Assembly: GCA_035525225.1 (NCBI GenBank)
Contig: DATLFA010000077.1
Coordinates: 156,738 to 220,737, forward strand
DNA length: 64,000 bases
Source of the DNA: DATLFA01 sp035525225
GTDB taxonomy: Bacteria > Actinomycetota > Acidimicrobiia > Acidimicrobiales > WLNW01
Direction: 5' to 3'
Part shown: one piece after another, positions 33,195-42,270 of the stretch
Position numbering within the stretch: the first letter of the stretch is position 1
Layout of the letters: each line of letters starts with the position of its first letter
The notes under the pieces: model-generated
The model's input: only the letters and a program-made list of their open reading frames with translations
What the model was told of the DNA's origin: nothing
Databases searched by the model: none
Program-made: the position numbers and the translations under genes

Positions 33195-33834
33195 GCCCTG
33201 CCGCGAATGGCGCGGCGACATCGCCGCCCTTGCGCTCGATCGGTTGCAACCCGATGAGCGAGCAAGAGCTCTCGCGCACATCGATTTGTGCGCCGGGTGT
33301 CGCGCCGAGCTCACCGTGCTACAAAATCTCAGTCGTGCGATCGCCCACGCAGATGCAACTCGTCTCGACCACGAGCCCGCCCCTCCACCCGAGCTACGCG
33401 ATCGCATCATGCTGCAGCTCAACGACGAACGCGCAGCGGCGCGTCGTTCGTCGCGGCGCCGAGTACGGCGCGTCCTCGCCGCCGTCGCGGCGGTGGTTCT
33501 CGTCACGTTGAGCGCAGGCGTGATGTTGCGTGACCGCGGGGACAGCGACCGCGTGCCGTTTGCGTTTGCGCTGCCCGCGACGAATGGTTCGTTCGCCTTG
33601 CACCACAACTCGACGGGCACGTCGATCTCCTTCACGCACGAAGGACTCGATCCGCACGGCGTCTACTGGTTGTGGCTCACCGACTCCACCGGCAAGCGGG
33701 TCGCGGCGGGCACGTTTCTCGGGACTACCGACGCCACCACGGTGACCATGCAAGCGGCGCTGGCGACGAACCGCGTGGTCAGGGTGTGGGTGACGGACGA
33801 GGACGACGTCGTCATCCTCGACAAGACGTTGTGA
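33187..33834 (+). CDS. anti-sigma factor, zinc-finger (ZAS) plus RskA-like domain
   Basis: This 215-residue membrane protein probably holds the adjacent sigma factor inactive. The N-terminal zinc-binding anti-sigma domain has Cys5, His31, Cys35 and Cys38 in the HIDLCAGC pattern. A membrane helix follows at about 95-115 (VLAAVAAVVLVTLSAGVML). The extracytoplasmic C-terminal domain has the RskA-type look (HGVYWLWLTDSTGKRVAAG). The signal sensed is unknown; in RskA-type systems regulated proteolysis of the anti-sigma factor releases the sigma factor, and a site-2 protease gene does lie at 27205, though it need not be the one used. Confidence 0.9.
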   Translation: MSEPCREWRGDIAALALDRLQPDERARALAHIDLCAGCRAELTVLQNLSRAIAHADATRLDHEPAPPPELRDRIMLQLNDERAAARRSSRRRVRRVLAAVAAVVLVTLSAGVMLRDRGDSDRVPFAFALPATNGSFALHHNSTGTSISFTHEGLDPHGVYWLWLTDSTGKRVAAGTFLGTTDATTVTMQAALATNRVVRVWVTDEDDVVILDKTL

Positions 33835-33847
33835 GCACGACCACGGG

Positions 33848-33880
33848 CCCAGTCGGGCCCGAGCAGCCCTTCAGAGCGGC
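33848..33880 (+). repeat. copy of the GGGCCCGAGCGGC dispersed repeat after the anti-sigma gene
   Basis: CGGGCCCGAGCAGCCCTTCA continues with GAGCGG and follows GGGCCCAGTC, so GGGCCC-AGTC-GGGCCC can also form a short hairpin. It lies 14 nt after the stop codon and resembles the copies at 1825, 20845, 54803 and 62332. Confidence 0.55.
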
Positions 33881-33890
33881 CAGGTCGGCA

Positions 33891-33896
33891 TAGTCT
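33891..33896 (+). promoter_or_regulatory. -10 box TAGTCT of a likely leaderless transcript
   Basis: The box is six nt before the GTG at 33903. Confidence 0.4.
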
Positions 33897-33902
33897 GAAC
33901 CG

Positions 33903-34823
33903 GTGCCACCGCCTGTCTCGCTCGCTTCGAGGAGACCGTCGCGGACCCAAGTGGCGGTGGGCTGCTCTGCGGTGGCAGTGCTCGTGCAGAGCGTTGGCCC
34001 CGTCATCGTGCGCAAGATCGAGCTCGCAGGCCTTGCGGTCGGGTTCAACCGGTGCTGGATGGGCGCTCTGTTCACGATCGGTCTGCTCTACCTGAAGGGC
34101 GAGCGCCTGTCGTGGCGGATCATCAAAGAGTCCGCACTCGGCGGTTTGACGTTCGCGCTCAACATCGCCACATTCTTCGTCGCGGTCAAACGCACGAGCA
34201 TCGCAAACGCTTCGGTCATCGCGGCGATGCAGCCACTGTTCTTGATGTTGATCGTGAACCGAATCTTCGGCGAACGTCCGCGACCCGCGCATTGGGTGTG
34301 TTCGGCGGCGGCCATGGTTGGCGTGGTCCTCGTCGTACGTGGTTCGACCAACGCCAAGACGGGCGATCCATTCGGCGACTTCTTGGCGTTCATCGCAATG
34401 TTGTTGTTCGTTGCGTACTTCCTCGCGTCGAAACGCGCCCGCAAGACAATGACCACATTCGAGTATCAGGCCGGCTTGTTGATCGTCGCCACCGTGGCCA
34501 TGTTGCCGATGGCATTGCTCTCGGGATCGTCGATCCGCGTGAACCGTGGCGTCGACTGGTTCTGGCTTTCGATGATGGTGCTGCTACCGGGCAGCGGCCA
34601 TCTGCTGACCAACTATGCGCTCGCGCACATCCCCCTCATCGTGCCCGCGGTGCTCAACCTCTTCGTGCCCGCCGGCTCGACGCTGCTGGCCTGGCTGCTC
34701 GTCGACGAGCGTCTCGTCGCGGTGCAGGTAGCCGGCGTCGGGGTGGTCGTGGGTTCGCTTGCGGTCATGATCGCGACGACCAACCCCGGTGGCACCGTCA
34801 AGCCCGCGCTCGACTCCACGTGA
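33903..34823 (+). CDS. EamA family (DMT superfamily) transporter
   Basis: This 306-residue polytopic inner-membrane protein has about ten helices in two EamA repeats, each with the usual start (VLVQSVGPVIVRKIELAG; FLAFIAMLLFVAYFLASKRA). EamA proteins export or import small metabolites such as amino acids or drugs. Polar and charged residues are confined to the loops. GTG at 33903 lies six nt after TAGTCT, consistent with a leaderless GTG start. No neighbour indicates a substrate. Confidence 0.88.
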   Translation: MPPPVSLASRRPSRTQVAVGCSAVAVLVQSVGPVIVRKIELAGLAVGFNRCWMGALFTIGLLYLKGERLSWRIIKESALGGLTFALNIATFFVAVKRTSIANASVIAAMQPLFLMLIVNRIFGERPRPAHWVCSAAAMVGVVLVVRGSTNAKTGDPFGDFLAFIAMLLFVAYFLASKRARKTMTTFEYQAGLLIVATVAMLPMALLSGSSIRVNRGVDWFWLSMMVLLPGSGHLLTNYALAHIPLIVPAVLNLFVPAGSTLLAWLLVDERLVAVQVAGVGVVVGSLAVMIATTNPGGTVKPALDST

Positions 34824-34858
34824 GACCGGCCATCCGACGGGCAGCCACGTGGGAACGC

Positions 34859-34864
34859 TAGGGT
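34859..34864 (+). promoter_or_regulatory. -10 box TAGGGT of a likely leaderless transcript
   Basis: The box is seven nt before the ATG at 34872. Confidence 0.45.
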
Positions 34865-34871
34865 CGAACGC

Positions 34872-36950
34872 ATGTTCTCGACTTCGGTGACCGAGCCCGG
34901 TCTCAATCACGATCAGCAGGCCGCGATCGTCCATCGCGGCAGTCCCCTCTTGATCGTCGCCGGGGCGGGCACGGGCAAGACGAAGACGCTCGTCGCGCGT
35001 TTGGCGCATCTCATCGAGACGGGCAGCGCGCCCGATCGCATCCTGCTGCTCACGTTCACGCGTCGCAGCGCGGCCGAGATGGTGCATCGCGTAGGGCTGA
35101 CCACCGACCCGCGCGCCGCCGCGCTGGTGTGGGGAGGAACCTTTCACGCCACCGCCAATCGCTTGCTGCGCCAGTTCGGTGGTGCGCTCGGGTTGCCTCC
35201 CGGTTTCACTGTGCTCGACCAAGGCGACAGCACCGACTTGATGGGATTGGTCCGGGGCGAGCAAGGCCTTGCCGAGCGAGGCTCGCGCTTTCCTCGCAAA
35301 GAGACCGTCGCGTCGATCTACAGCCGCACCGTCAACAGCCAGCAGAAGCTGGGCGAGGTACTCGAGCGTTGGTTTCCGTGGTGCAGCGATCACGGTGACG
35401 ACCTGCGCGGTTTGTTCACCGCCTACACGCAACGCAAGCGTCGCCATCACGTGCTCGACTATGACGATTTGTTGCTCTACTGGCGCGCACTCGCGGCTTC
35501 GAGTGAAACCGGCGATGCGGTACGCCACTTGTTCGACCACGTGCTCGTCGACGAATACCAGGACACCAACGCGATCCAGGTCGACATCTTGCGCTCGCTG
35601 AGCCCGCCTGCCTCGATCACCGCCGTCGGTGACGACGCGCAGGCGATCTACGGGTTTCGCGCGGCAACCGTCGAAAACATGTGGCGCTTCGACGAGCATT
35701 TTCCGGGCGCCACCAAGATCACACTCGCGCAGAACTACCGGTCGACGCAGGCTATCCTTGATGTCGCGAACGACGTGCTCGGGCAATCGTCGGTGCACTT
35801 CCCGAAGCCGCTCATGTCCACGCGCGGCAACGGGGTCCGGCCGGTTCTCGTCACCTGTCGCGACGAGGCAGCGCAGTCGGCCCACGTCGCGGCACAGATA
35901 CTGGCGTTGCGCGAGCAGGGATGCGACCTGCGTGACCAAGCGGTGCTGTTCCGCGCCGGCCATCACAGCGATGCGCTCGAACTCGAGCTCGTACGTCGAG
36001 ACATCCCATTCGTGAAATACGGTGGCCTCAAGTACCTCGAGGCCGCGCACGTCAAAGACCTGCTCGCACTCCTGCGCACGCTCGACAACCCCAACGACGA
36101 GCTCGCGTGGCACCGCGTGCTGTCGTTGCTCGAGGGCGTCGGTCCGGCGACCGTACGGCGGGTGGTCGACGAGCTCAATCGCGGCGACTCGACCGATCCG
36201 CTGCGCCGCTTCGTGACAGGCATCGGCAAGGTGCCCTCCTCCGCGGCCGACGATGCCACCGAGTTGCGGGCAGCCCTCGCCGACTGCCTCACGTACACCG
36301 TCGTCGACGACGGCCGCGCCGATGACACGCCCCGATCGGTCACCGGGGGGCCTGCCCTCGACATCGAGCGACTGATGCCGTTCTGCGCGCGCGTGATGGC
36401 GCGCCGCTACGACAACTCCGCGCAACGGCTCGCCGATCTCGAGCAGCTGCGCGTCGCCGCGGGCAGCTATCGATCGCGCAGCCGCTTTCTCGCCGAGCTC
36501 ACACTCGATCCGCCGGACCGCAGTGCCGACCTCGCCGGCAAGCCGCACCTCGACGATGACTATCTCATCTTGTCGACGATCCATTCCGCCAAAGGCTGCG
36601 AGTGGAAGGCCGTCCATCTGATCCACGCCGCCGACGGCTACATACCACTCGACATGTCGCTGTCGGATCGCGACGGTCTCGAAGAGGAACGGCGGTTGCT
36701 GTACGTGGCACTCACCCGCGCCCGCGACACGCTGTCGGTGACGTGGCCGCTGCGTTACCACGTACGTCGCTACGGTGGCGACGACCGGCACAATCTGGCG
36801 CCGCTCTCGCGTTTCATAGACGCCTCGCGTTCGCTCTTCGACGAACACGCCACCATCGTCGACGCCCACGACGAGCGGCCGTTGCATCTCGACGAACGGG
36901 TCACGCTGACCGACGAAGTCGACACCTTCCTCGAATCACTGTGGACGTGA
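34872..36950 (+). CDS. UvrD/Rep-type ATP-dependent DNA helicase
   Basis: This 692-residue SF1A helicase has Q-motif GLNHDQQAAI at 10-19, Walker A GAGTGKT at 31-37, Walker B LVDEYQDTN, motif III GDDAQAIYGFR, and the STIHSAKGCEWKAV and VALTRARD motifs. It unwinds DNA in repair or recombination. No nuclease domain follows, unlike the helicase at 10883. The length is typical of the shorter actinobacterial UvrD paralogues. It starts seven nt after a TAGGGT box without a Shine-Dalgarno sequence. Confidence 0.92.
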   Translation: MFSTSVTEPGLNHDQQAAIVHRGSPLLIVAGAGTGKTKTLVARLAHLIETGSAPDRILLLTFTRRSAAEMVHRVGLTTDPRAAALVWGGTFHATANRLLRQFGGALGLPPGFTVLDQGDSTDLMGLVRGEQGLAERGSRFPRKETVASIYSRTVNSQQKLGEVLERWFPWCSDHGDDLRGLFTAYTQRKRRHHVLDYDDLLLYWRALAASSETGDAVRHLFDHVLVDEYQDTNAIQVDILRSLSPPASITAVGDDAQAIYGFRAATVENMWRFDEHFPGATKITLAQNYRSTQAILDVANDVLGQSSVHFPKPLMSTRGNGVRPVLVTCRDEAAQSAHVAAQILALREQGCDLRDQAVLFRAGHHSDALELELVRRDIPFVKYGGLKYLEAAHVKDLLALLRTLDNPNDELAWHRVLSLLEGVGPATVRRVVDELNRGDSTDPLRRFVTGIGKVPSSAADDATELRAALADCLTYTVVDDGRADDTPRSVTGGPALDIERLMPFCARVMARRYDNSAQRLADLEQLRVAAGSYRSRSRFLAELTLDPPDRSADLAGKPHLDDDYLILSTIHSAKGCEWKAVHLIHAADGYIPLDMSLSDRDGLEEERRLLYVALTRARDTLSVTWPLRYHVRRYGGDDRHNLAPLSRFIDASRSLFDEHATIVDAHDERPLHLDERVTLTDEVDTFLESLWT

Positions 36951-36999
36951 TTGAATGGCGCGAGCGGCGACGCAACCGTCTTCCGTCGAGAGGTGCACC

Positions 37000-37461
37000 A
37001 TGGAGAAAACACAGCCATCTGCCGAGTCATTGCGCGCCGTGGGCAAACAAGTGCTCGAGTTCGGCGGGCTCCGCTTCGATGTCGCGTTCCGACCCATTGG
37101 CGGCGCGACGTTGCGGGTCGACGGCCGTGTCGACAACGAGTGGAAAGAGTTGCTGCGCTTCGACGACTTCATCGACGTGCCGCACTACCACGCGCCGGCC
37201 GACGCCGAGCAGGTCAACTTCGATCGGGCCACCCTCGGTGAGCCGCTCGCGTGGTACATCGCACAGATTCGCGACCATCTACCCGAATGGCTCGAAAAAT
37301 CCGGTTTCTCCGACGTGGTGCCGACGGTCGACATGAACGAAGTTGCCGGCAACATAGACAAGGTCGAGAAAGCAATGCGCGACTGTGTGCCCGGAGGCTT
37401 TGTCCGAGTTCCCGGCGTGGGCATCCAGCGGGTCAGCGAGGCCGCGGCGACCGATCTATAG
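37000..37461 (+). CDS. hypothetical protein
   Basis: The protein has 153 residues and I do not recognise a family. It looks like a soluble alpha/beta protein with no signal peptide, membrane helix or cysteine cluster. It contains acidic and aromatic patches (FDDFIDVPHYHAPADAEQVN, GEPLAWYIAQIRDHLPEWL). GAGAGGTG lies about five nt before the ATG at 37000, which decides the start over an upstream in-frame ATG at 36955. It follows the UvrD gene by 49 nt. The last 6 nt overlap the convergent msrA gene. Confidence 0.65.
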   Translation: MEKTQPSAESLRAVGKQVLEFGGLRFDVAFRPIGGATLRVDGRVDNEWKELLRFDDFIDVPHYHAPADAEQVNFDRATLGEPLAWYIAQIRDHLPEWLEKSGFSDVVPTVDMNEVAGNIDKVEKAMRDCVPGGFVRVPGVGIQRVSEAAATDL

Positions 37462-38100
37462 CGCGACACCTATCGGGCACGACACGCCCGTGCCGCCCAA
37501 GCCGCAGTAACCCGCGGGGTTCTTCGCGAGGTACTGCTGGTGATAGTCCTCGGCGTAATAGAACGTGGGCGCGGGCAACACCTCGGTGGTGATGGTGCCG
37601 TAGCGCTTGGCCGTCAACGCCTCTTGGAAAAGGTCGCGCGACGCCTCGGCCGCTTGGCGCTGCGCCTCACCGAAGTAATAGAGACCCGAGCGGTACTGCG
37701 TGCCGAAGTCGTTGCCCTGGCGCATGCCCTGCGTGGGGTCGTGGCTCTCCCAGAAGATCTTGAGGATCTGGTCGTAGGTGATCTGCTTTGGGTCGAACAC
37801 GACGAGTACCACTTCGTTGTGCCCGGTTCGCCCAGAGCACACCTCTTGGTAGGACGGGTTCGGCGTGATGCCGGCCGCGTAGCCGACCGCGGTTGAATAG
37901 ACGCCCTCGGCCTGCCAGAACTTGCGCTCGGCACCCCAGAAGCAACCCATGCCGAACATCGCCATCTCGAGTCCCTCGGGGAACGGGGCCTTCAGCGGGT
38001 GGCCGTTGACGAAGTGCTTCGCCGGCACCGCCATCTCGGTCGTGCGACCCGGCAGCGCCTCGTCGGGGCCCGGCATCTGCGACTTGTTCTTGCCGAACAT
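37456..38100 (-). CDS. msrA: peptide-methionine (S)-S-oxide reductase
   Basis: MsrA reduces methionine-S-sulfoxide in oxidised proteins. The catalytic Cys53 sits in FGMGCFWGAERKFW. Glu and Asp residues in YAEDYHQQYLAKNP and the C-terminal Cys in GYCGLGGTGVSCP, which can serve as recycling cysteines, are present. At 214 residues it is slightly longer than minimal MsrA, with a 40-residue N-terminal extension but no signal peptide. AGGAGA precedes the ATG. It converges with the hypothetical gene at 37000. No msrB is visible nearby. Confidence 0.96.
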   Translation of the reverse strand: MFGKNKSQMPGPDEALPGRTTEMAVPAKHFVNGHPLKAPFPEGLEMAMFGMGCFWGAERKFWQAEGVYSTAVGYAAGITPNPSYQEVCSGRTGHNEVVLVVFDPKQITYDQILKIFWESHDPTQGMRQGNDFGTQYRSGLYYFGEAQRQAAEASRDLFQEALTAKRYGTITTEVLPAPTFYYAEDYHQQYLAKNPAGYCGLGGTGVSCPIGVAL

Positions 38101-38211
38101 CGTGTCTCCTGTGTTCGTGGGGTGACGAGTAGTCCAACACTCGAGCCCCGACGTTACGTTCCCGGCGGGGAAATTGTTCGCCGGCGTCCGTCAGCGACTC
38201 GGCGACGCCCG

Positions 38212-39171
38212 TCAGAACCCGCGGGTGGCGATGTCGGCCAGCAATTCGAGCGTGGGTCGACGGGCCGCCTCGGTGTCCCCCGCGCCGGGCGGGACGAACG
38301 GGGCGGCCAGCAGGTCGGTCAACCCGGCATCGCGGAACCCGCGCAGCCTCGCCCGGACCGTCGCTTCGTCGCCGACGACGTGCACGTCGCCCATGCGCTG
38401 CTTGTTGCCGAGGGACAGCATGCGGGCGTAGCGGGGAATTCGCTCGTAGGTCGAGAAGTGGGCGGTCATCTGCTCGCGGGCCGCGTCGAGGCCCGCGGCA
38501 TCGGTGACGCAGATGGCCAGCACGGTGCCGACTCGAGGCGCTCGCCGGCCCGCAGCCGTCGCGGCCGCAGTGATACCCGGAACGATGACCCGCTCGATCG
38601 CGCCTTCGTCGCACGATGTCGCGATGGTGCCGTCCGCGAGTTCACCGGCCACCCGCAACATCAACTCGCCGAGCGCACCAACGAGGATGGGCATCTCGAC
38701 CTTGTCGTGAACGGTGGGCACGCCGAACATCGACGCCACCTGATAGAGCTCTCCTCGGTGCTCGACTCTCGCCGCCCCCGACATCGCGGCGCGCAGCACC
38801 TCGAGGAACTCGCGCGTGTGCTGGGCCGGCTTGGCGAAGGGGATGCCGTGCATCGCCTCGATCACCGTCGGCTGCGACGGCCCGATGCCCAAGGTCAGCC
38901 GGCCCGCGCACGCGTCGAACACGGTCGCCGCCGTGCGCGCCAATGCCAGTGGGTGGAACAGGTACGTCGGGACGACCGCGGTGCCGAGCTCGATGCGGTG
39001 GGTGGCCGATGCCGCGGCCTGGATCGCCGCCAACGCGTCGACGGACCACGGAAGGTAGGGCGTCCATGCACTCGCGAAGCCGAGTTGCTCGGCCTCGGCG
39101 GCGCGCGTCTGCACTTGGGCCACGGTCGAGGGCGCGCCCCACGTCTCGCTGACGAAGACCCCTACGCGCAT
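38212..39171 (-). CDS. LLM class F420-dependent oxidoreductase
   Basis: This is a 319-residue luciferase-like TIM-barrel oxidoreductase. The N-terminus MRVGVFVSETWGAPSTVAQV and the EAEQLGFASAWTPYLPW block are typical. RLTLGIGPSQPTVIEAMHG marks the cofactor-phosphate loop, and the FMSMEG-type C-terminal FVPPGAGDTEAAR block is recognisable. It is the third LLM enzyme in the window and resembles the F420-dependent group. It overlaps the upstream aminotransferase gene by 10 nt, so the two are probably co-transcribed. Substrate unknown. Confidence 0.88.
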   Translation of the reverse strand: MRVGVFVSETWGAPSTVAQVQTRAAEAEQLGFASAWTPYLPWSVDALAAIQAAASATHRIELGTAVVPTYLFHPLALARTAATVFDACAGRLTLGIGPSQPTVIEAMHGIPFAKPAQHTREFLEVLRAAMSGAARVEHRGELYQVASMFGVPTVHDKVEMPILVGALGELMLRVAGELADGTIATSCDEGAIERVIVPGITAAATAAGRRAPRVGTVLAICVTDAAGLDAAREQMTAHFSTYERIPRYARMLSLGNKQRMGDVHVVGDEATVRARLRGFRDAGLTDLLAAPFVPPGAGDTEAARRPTLELLADIATRGF

Positions 39172-40460
39172 CGCGCGGCGTCGACCTCGTCGATGGCCGC
39201 CAGCAAAATGTCGGCGGCTTCTTCGACCTCGTGTTGGGTCACCGACAGCGGCGGAGCGATGCGCAACACGTTGCCGTACAGCCCGCCCTTACCGATCAAC
39301 AGTCCGCCGCGCTTGGCCTCTTCGTGCAGCGCCCCTACTGCTGCCGCGTCGGGTTCGATCGAACCGGGAACGACAGTTTCGAGCGCGAGCATCAGACCCT
39401 TGCCCCGCAACTCGGCGATCCACGGGCAACGGGCCACCGCGGGCGCGAGGCGATTGCGTAGGTACTCGCCTCTGGCCAGCGCGTTCGCCTGTAGGTCGTG
39501 GTCGAGGATGTAGCGCAATGTGGCGTCGGCTGCCGCGACCGCGACGGGATTGCCACCGAAGGTCGAAATCGAGTTGGCATGGATCGCGTTCATCACGTCG
39601 GCACGCGCGATCACGCCGCCCAGAGGCAGCCCATTCGCGACGCCCTTCGCGAAGGTGATCACATCGGGCACGACGGCGTGCGCCTGGAAACCCCAGAAAT
39701 GCTCGCCGGTGCGACCCCAGCCTGTCTGCACCTCATCGCTGATCAGGAGGATGCCGTAGCGATCGAGCACGTCTTTCATCGCGGAGAAGAAGCCGTCGGG
39801 CGGCGTGGCAAACCCACCGACGCCTTGGATCGGCTCGGCGATCATGCACGCGACATCGCCCGAAGTGGTCGTATCGATCACATCGCGCAGGTCTTGTACG
39901 CATGCCGCGATGTACTCGTCGTCGGGGAGCTTGGCGAAGGGGCTACGCAGCCGGTAACCGCTCTGCACATAGCTGACCGCGAGACCGCTGAGGCTCGATG
40001 CCGACCACGCCTTGTTACCGGTGATCGCCATCGTCGTGAACGAACGCCCGTGATAGCTGTGGCGAAACGCGAGGACTTGATTCGACTGCCGGAACGACGT
40101 CGCCATCAACAACGCCGCGTCGTTGGCTTCGGTACCCGAGGTGGTGAAGAACACGCGCGCGTCAGGGATCGTCGACAGTGACGCGATGCGCTCGGCGAGG
40201 CGCACCATCGGCTCGGCGACATACAGCGTCGACGCATGCGCGATCTTGGCGGCCTGCTCGCGTATGGCTTCGACGACCTCGGGGATGCTGTGGCCGACGC
40301 TGGTGGTGAGGATGCCCCCGAAGAAATCGAGATAGCGCCGCCCATCGCGATCGACCACGTAGCGGCCCTCACCGGACACGAGCTCGATCGGGTCCTCGTA
40401 GTAGAGCGCCTGCCATGCCGGCATCACCCGCCGATGGCGAGTCGTCAGATCGTTGGCCAT
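39162..40460 (-). CDS. class III PLP-dependent aminotransferase
   Basis: This 432-residue fold-type I aminotransferase belongs to the class III family (ornithine/GABA/alanine-glyoxylate 2 type). The PLP-binding Lys is in VITFAKGVANGLPLGG, preceded by LLISDEVQTGWGRTGEHFWG with the PLP-ring Asp. FFTTSGTEANDAALL binds the phosphate. It transfers an amino group from an omega-amino acid or similar donor to an oxo acid. The ATG at 40460 lies six nt after TAGCCT. It shares the transcript with the LLM gene by a 10-nt overlap. The donor cannot be predicted. Confidence 0.92.
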   Translation of the reverse strand: MANDLTTRHRRVMPAWQALYYEDPIELVSGEGRYVVDRDGRRYLDFFGGILTTSVGHSIPEVVEAIREQAAKIAHASTLYVAEPMVRLAERIASLSTIPDARVFFTTSGTEANDAALLMATSFRQSNQVLAFRHSYHGRSFTTMAITGNKAWSASSLSGLAVSYVQSGYRLRSPFAKLPDDEYIAACVQDLRDVIDTTTSGDVACMIAEPIQGVGGFATPPDGFFSAMKDVLDRYGILLISDEVQTGWGRTGEHFWGFQAHAVVPDVITFAKGVANGLPLGGVIARADVMNAIHANSISTFGGNPVAVAAADATLRYILDHDLQANALARGEYLRNRLAPAVARCPWIAELRGKGLMLALETVVPGSIEPDAAAVGALHEEAKRGGLLIGKGGLYGNVLRIAPPLSVTQHEVEEAADILLAAIDEVDAARCA

Positions 40461-40466
40461 GTGGCG

Positions 40467-40472
40467 AGGCTA
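40467..40472 (-). promoter_or_regulatory. -10 box TAGCCT of a likely leaderless transcript
   Basis: The box is six nt before the ATG at 40460, in the 17-nt gap after the beta-helix gene stop. Confidence 0.45.
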
Positions 40473-40477
40473 CGCCG

Positions 40478-41947
40478 TCAGCGTGTGTCGAGGGGCCAAG
40501 CAGCGCCCTTGCTCTCGGCGGGGCCGACGGTGGTCCAGTCGGCCGTCCTCGGATCCGCGATGTCGGGGCGGCGCAGCACCGTGGTGCTCGCGGGCAACGC
40601 CACGTCGTCGATGCTCGGCGCGTCGAAGCCGTCCTTCACCCAGACGTTGCCGCCCCACTCGACCCGCCACCGGTTGAACCGCTGGAACAGAAACTTGCGA
40701 TCGGGCCGCCCGACGACGACGTTGTCCCGGAAAACGACGTCGACGCACGGCGTGTAGAAGCGATCGCCCGCCACCTCGCCCGGCACCGGCGGATAGTCGA
40801 TGGTCTCGTACCCGCTCATGCCTTGGCACATGAACTCCCCGTGGTTGACCACGGTCGGTTTGCTCGTGCGGTTGTTCAGATAGAACGTGTTGTCGACGAT
40901 CTCCGCATTTTGTGATCGCGTCATCGCAACACCGGTACCGCCGTTGTCGGCGCAGATGTTGTTGCGGATCAACGTCCGCGTGCGTGACCTATCGGTGTAG
41001 TGCCCGTTCTGGTCGATGATGATGCAATTGCCGTCGGTGAGACCGTTGGGGTCGTTCGGCTTGTAGAGGCTGTCGTCCATGTAGTTGTTCCATATGAGGT
41101 TGCCGACGATGTAGATGCCGTAGGGGTCGACGCTGTCCTCGGCACGCGACGAGGGATGGAATATCGAGATGCCCGAGGTTGCGAAATCCGACCAATGCGC
41201 GTTGTCCCAGATGTGATTGCCTCGGATATCTATGTCGTTCGACAGATTGGTCTGTATCCCCGATGCCCCGAAGCCGTGGATCCAGTTGTTCCACACGCGG
41301 ACGTGGCGGGCCTCGCTCTCGAGGTACGGATAGTGGCCGATCCACACGCCTTTCGCGTCGCCGCCACGACTCGGGGAGTCGCGCAATCCATCGGAGGCCC
41401 CGATGAGCTCGAGCCCTTCGACGTGGACCCGGTCGGTCGTCTCGATGAGCACGGCGCCGACATCGGTGTCGTTCGCGAAGAGTTGCGGGCGCTCGCCCGG
41501 ATACCCGCACACCGTGAACCATTGATCGGCGGCGACCCGTGTCCCCCGCTCGATGACGATGAGCAACGAGTCGGTCGTCCCGTCGGGCGCGCGGTTGTAG
41601 TACTTGCCGGCGCGGATGAACAGGGTCTGGCCGCGCTCGAGATTCTTCACACCTGTTTCGACCGTCCGGAAGGGCTGAGCCAGCGTCCCGGGTGCGGAGT
41701 CGTCACCGGTGTTCGACACGAAGAGACCGCGCGATGTGTCGGAACACGCCGCGCTGGGAAACGTGGCGGGCCCATCGACACGAAACGACCCCGGCACGAC
41801 AGTGTTCGTCGACGGCGGGATGGGCGGCGCCGCACGGTTACGATCGCGGTAGACGCGGACTGCGGCCGCGGCCGCGAACAGCGTCATGACGACGCCGAGG
41901 GCGAGCAGGACACGCACGAGTGGCAGGCGGAGCAGACGCACGATCAT
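40478..41947 (-). CDS. membrane-anchored right-handed beta-helix protein
   Basis: This 489-residue protein is probably exported. An N-terminal hydrophobic helix (about 8-30, LVRVLLALGVVMTLFAAAAAV) acts as a signal anchor. GLFVSNTGDDSAPGTLAQPF and FIRAGKYY are the DUF1565-type opening of pectate-lyase-like beta-helices. Successive turns follow (VRVWNNWIHGFGASGIQT, DIRGNHIWDNAHW, IYIVGNLIWNN, TLIRNNICADNGG, EIVDNTFYLNN), each with NN- or DN-type asparagine ladders. It may bind or cleave a polysaccharide; no catalytic set was identified. Its stop lies 17 nt before the aminotransferase start. Confidence 0.82.
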   Translation of the reverse strand: MIVRLLRLPLVRVLLALGVVMTLFAAAAAVRVYRDRNRAAPPIPPSTNTVVPGSFRVDGPATFPSAACSDTSRGLFVSNTGDDSAPGTLAQPFRTVETGVKNLERGQTLFIRAGKYYNRAPDGTTDSLLIVIERGTRVAADQWFTVCGYPGERPQLFANDTDVGAVLIETTDRVHVEGLELIGASDGLRDSPSRGGDAKGVWIGHYPYLESEARHVRVWNNWIHGFGASGIQTNLSNDIDIRGNHIWDNAHWSDFATSGISIFHPSSRAEDSVDPYGIYIVGNLIWNNYMDDSLYKPNDPNGLTDGNCIIIDQNGHYTDRSRTRTLIRNNICADNGGTGVAMTRSQNAEIVDNTFYLNNRTSKPTVVNHGEFMCQGMSGYETIDYPPVPGEVAGDRFYTPCVDVVFRDNVVVGRPDRKFLFQRFNRWRVEWGGNVWVKDGFDAPSIDDVALPASTTVLRRPDIADPRTADWTTVGPAESKGAAWPLDTR

Positions 41948-42054
41948 GGTTCTGATCGAGTCATTTGAGCAGATGTCGCGCCCGCTAACGCGCCACCCAC
42001 CGTTTCCGTGAACGATCGCCAGGGCATAGGGTGACCAACGAGGTGGAGGTCACC

Positions 42055-42264
42055 ATGCCCGAGAACACGTACAAGGTCACCGAGATCGTCGGCACATCCA
42101 CGAACGGTGTCGACGAAGCCATACGCAATGGCGTGAACAAGGCGTCGAAGACGCTGCGAAATCTCGATTGGTTCGAAGTCGTCGGTGTTCGAGGTCATCT
42201 CGTCGACGGCGGGATCGGTCACTACCAGGTCACGATGAAGATCGGCTTCCGCATCGACGACTGA
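42055..42264 (+). CDS. dodecin family protein
   Basis: Dodecins are about 70-residue flavin- or CoA-binding proteins that assemble into hollow dodecamers and buffer or store flavin. The 69-residue product has the characteristic YKVTEIVGTS start, the NGVNKASKTLRNLDWFEVV helix-strand, and the HYQVTMKIGFRI strand. The conserved Trp of the flavin site is in LDWFEV. The ATG at 42055 has a GAGGTGGAGG site, and a TAGGGT box at 42027 would put the transcript start downstream of the GTG at 42031, so the shorter start is correct. Confidence 0.94.
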   Translation: MPENTYKVTEIVGTSTNGVDEAIRNGVNKASKTLRNLDWFEVVGVRGHLVDGGIGHYQVTMKIGFRIDD

Positions 42265-42270
42265 GCGCCG

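Noticed and set aside
42031..42054. GTG start for dodecin
   Set aside because: The ATG at 42055 has a strong Shine-Dalgarno site and gives the normal dodecin length.
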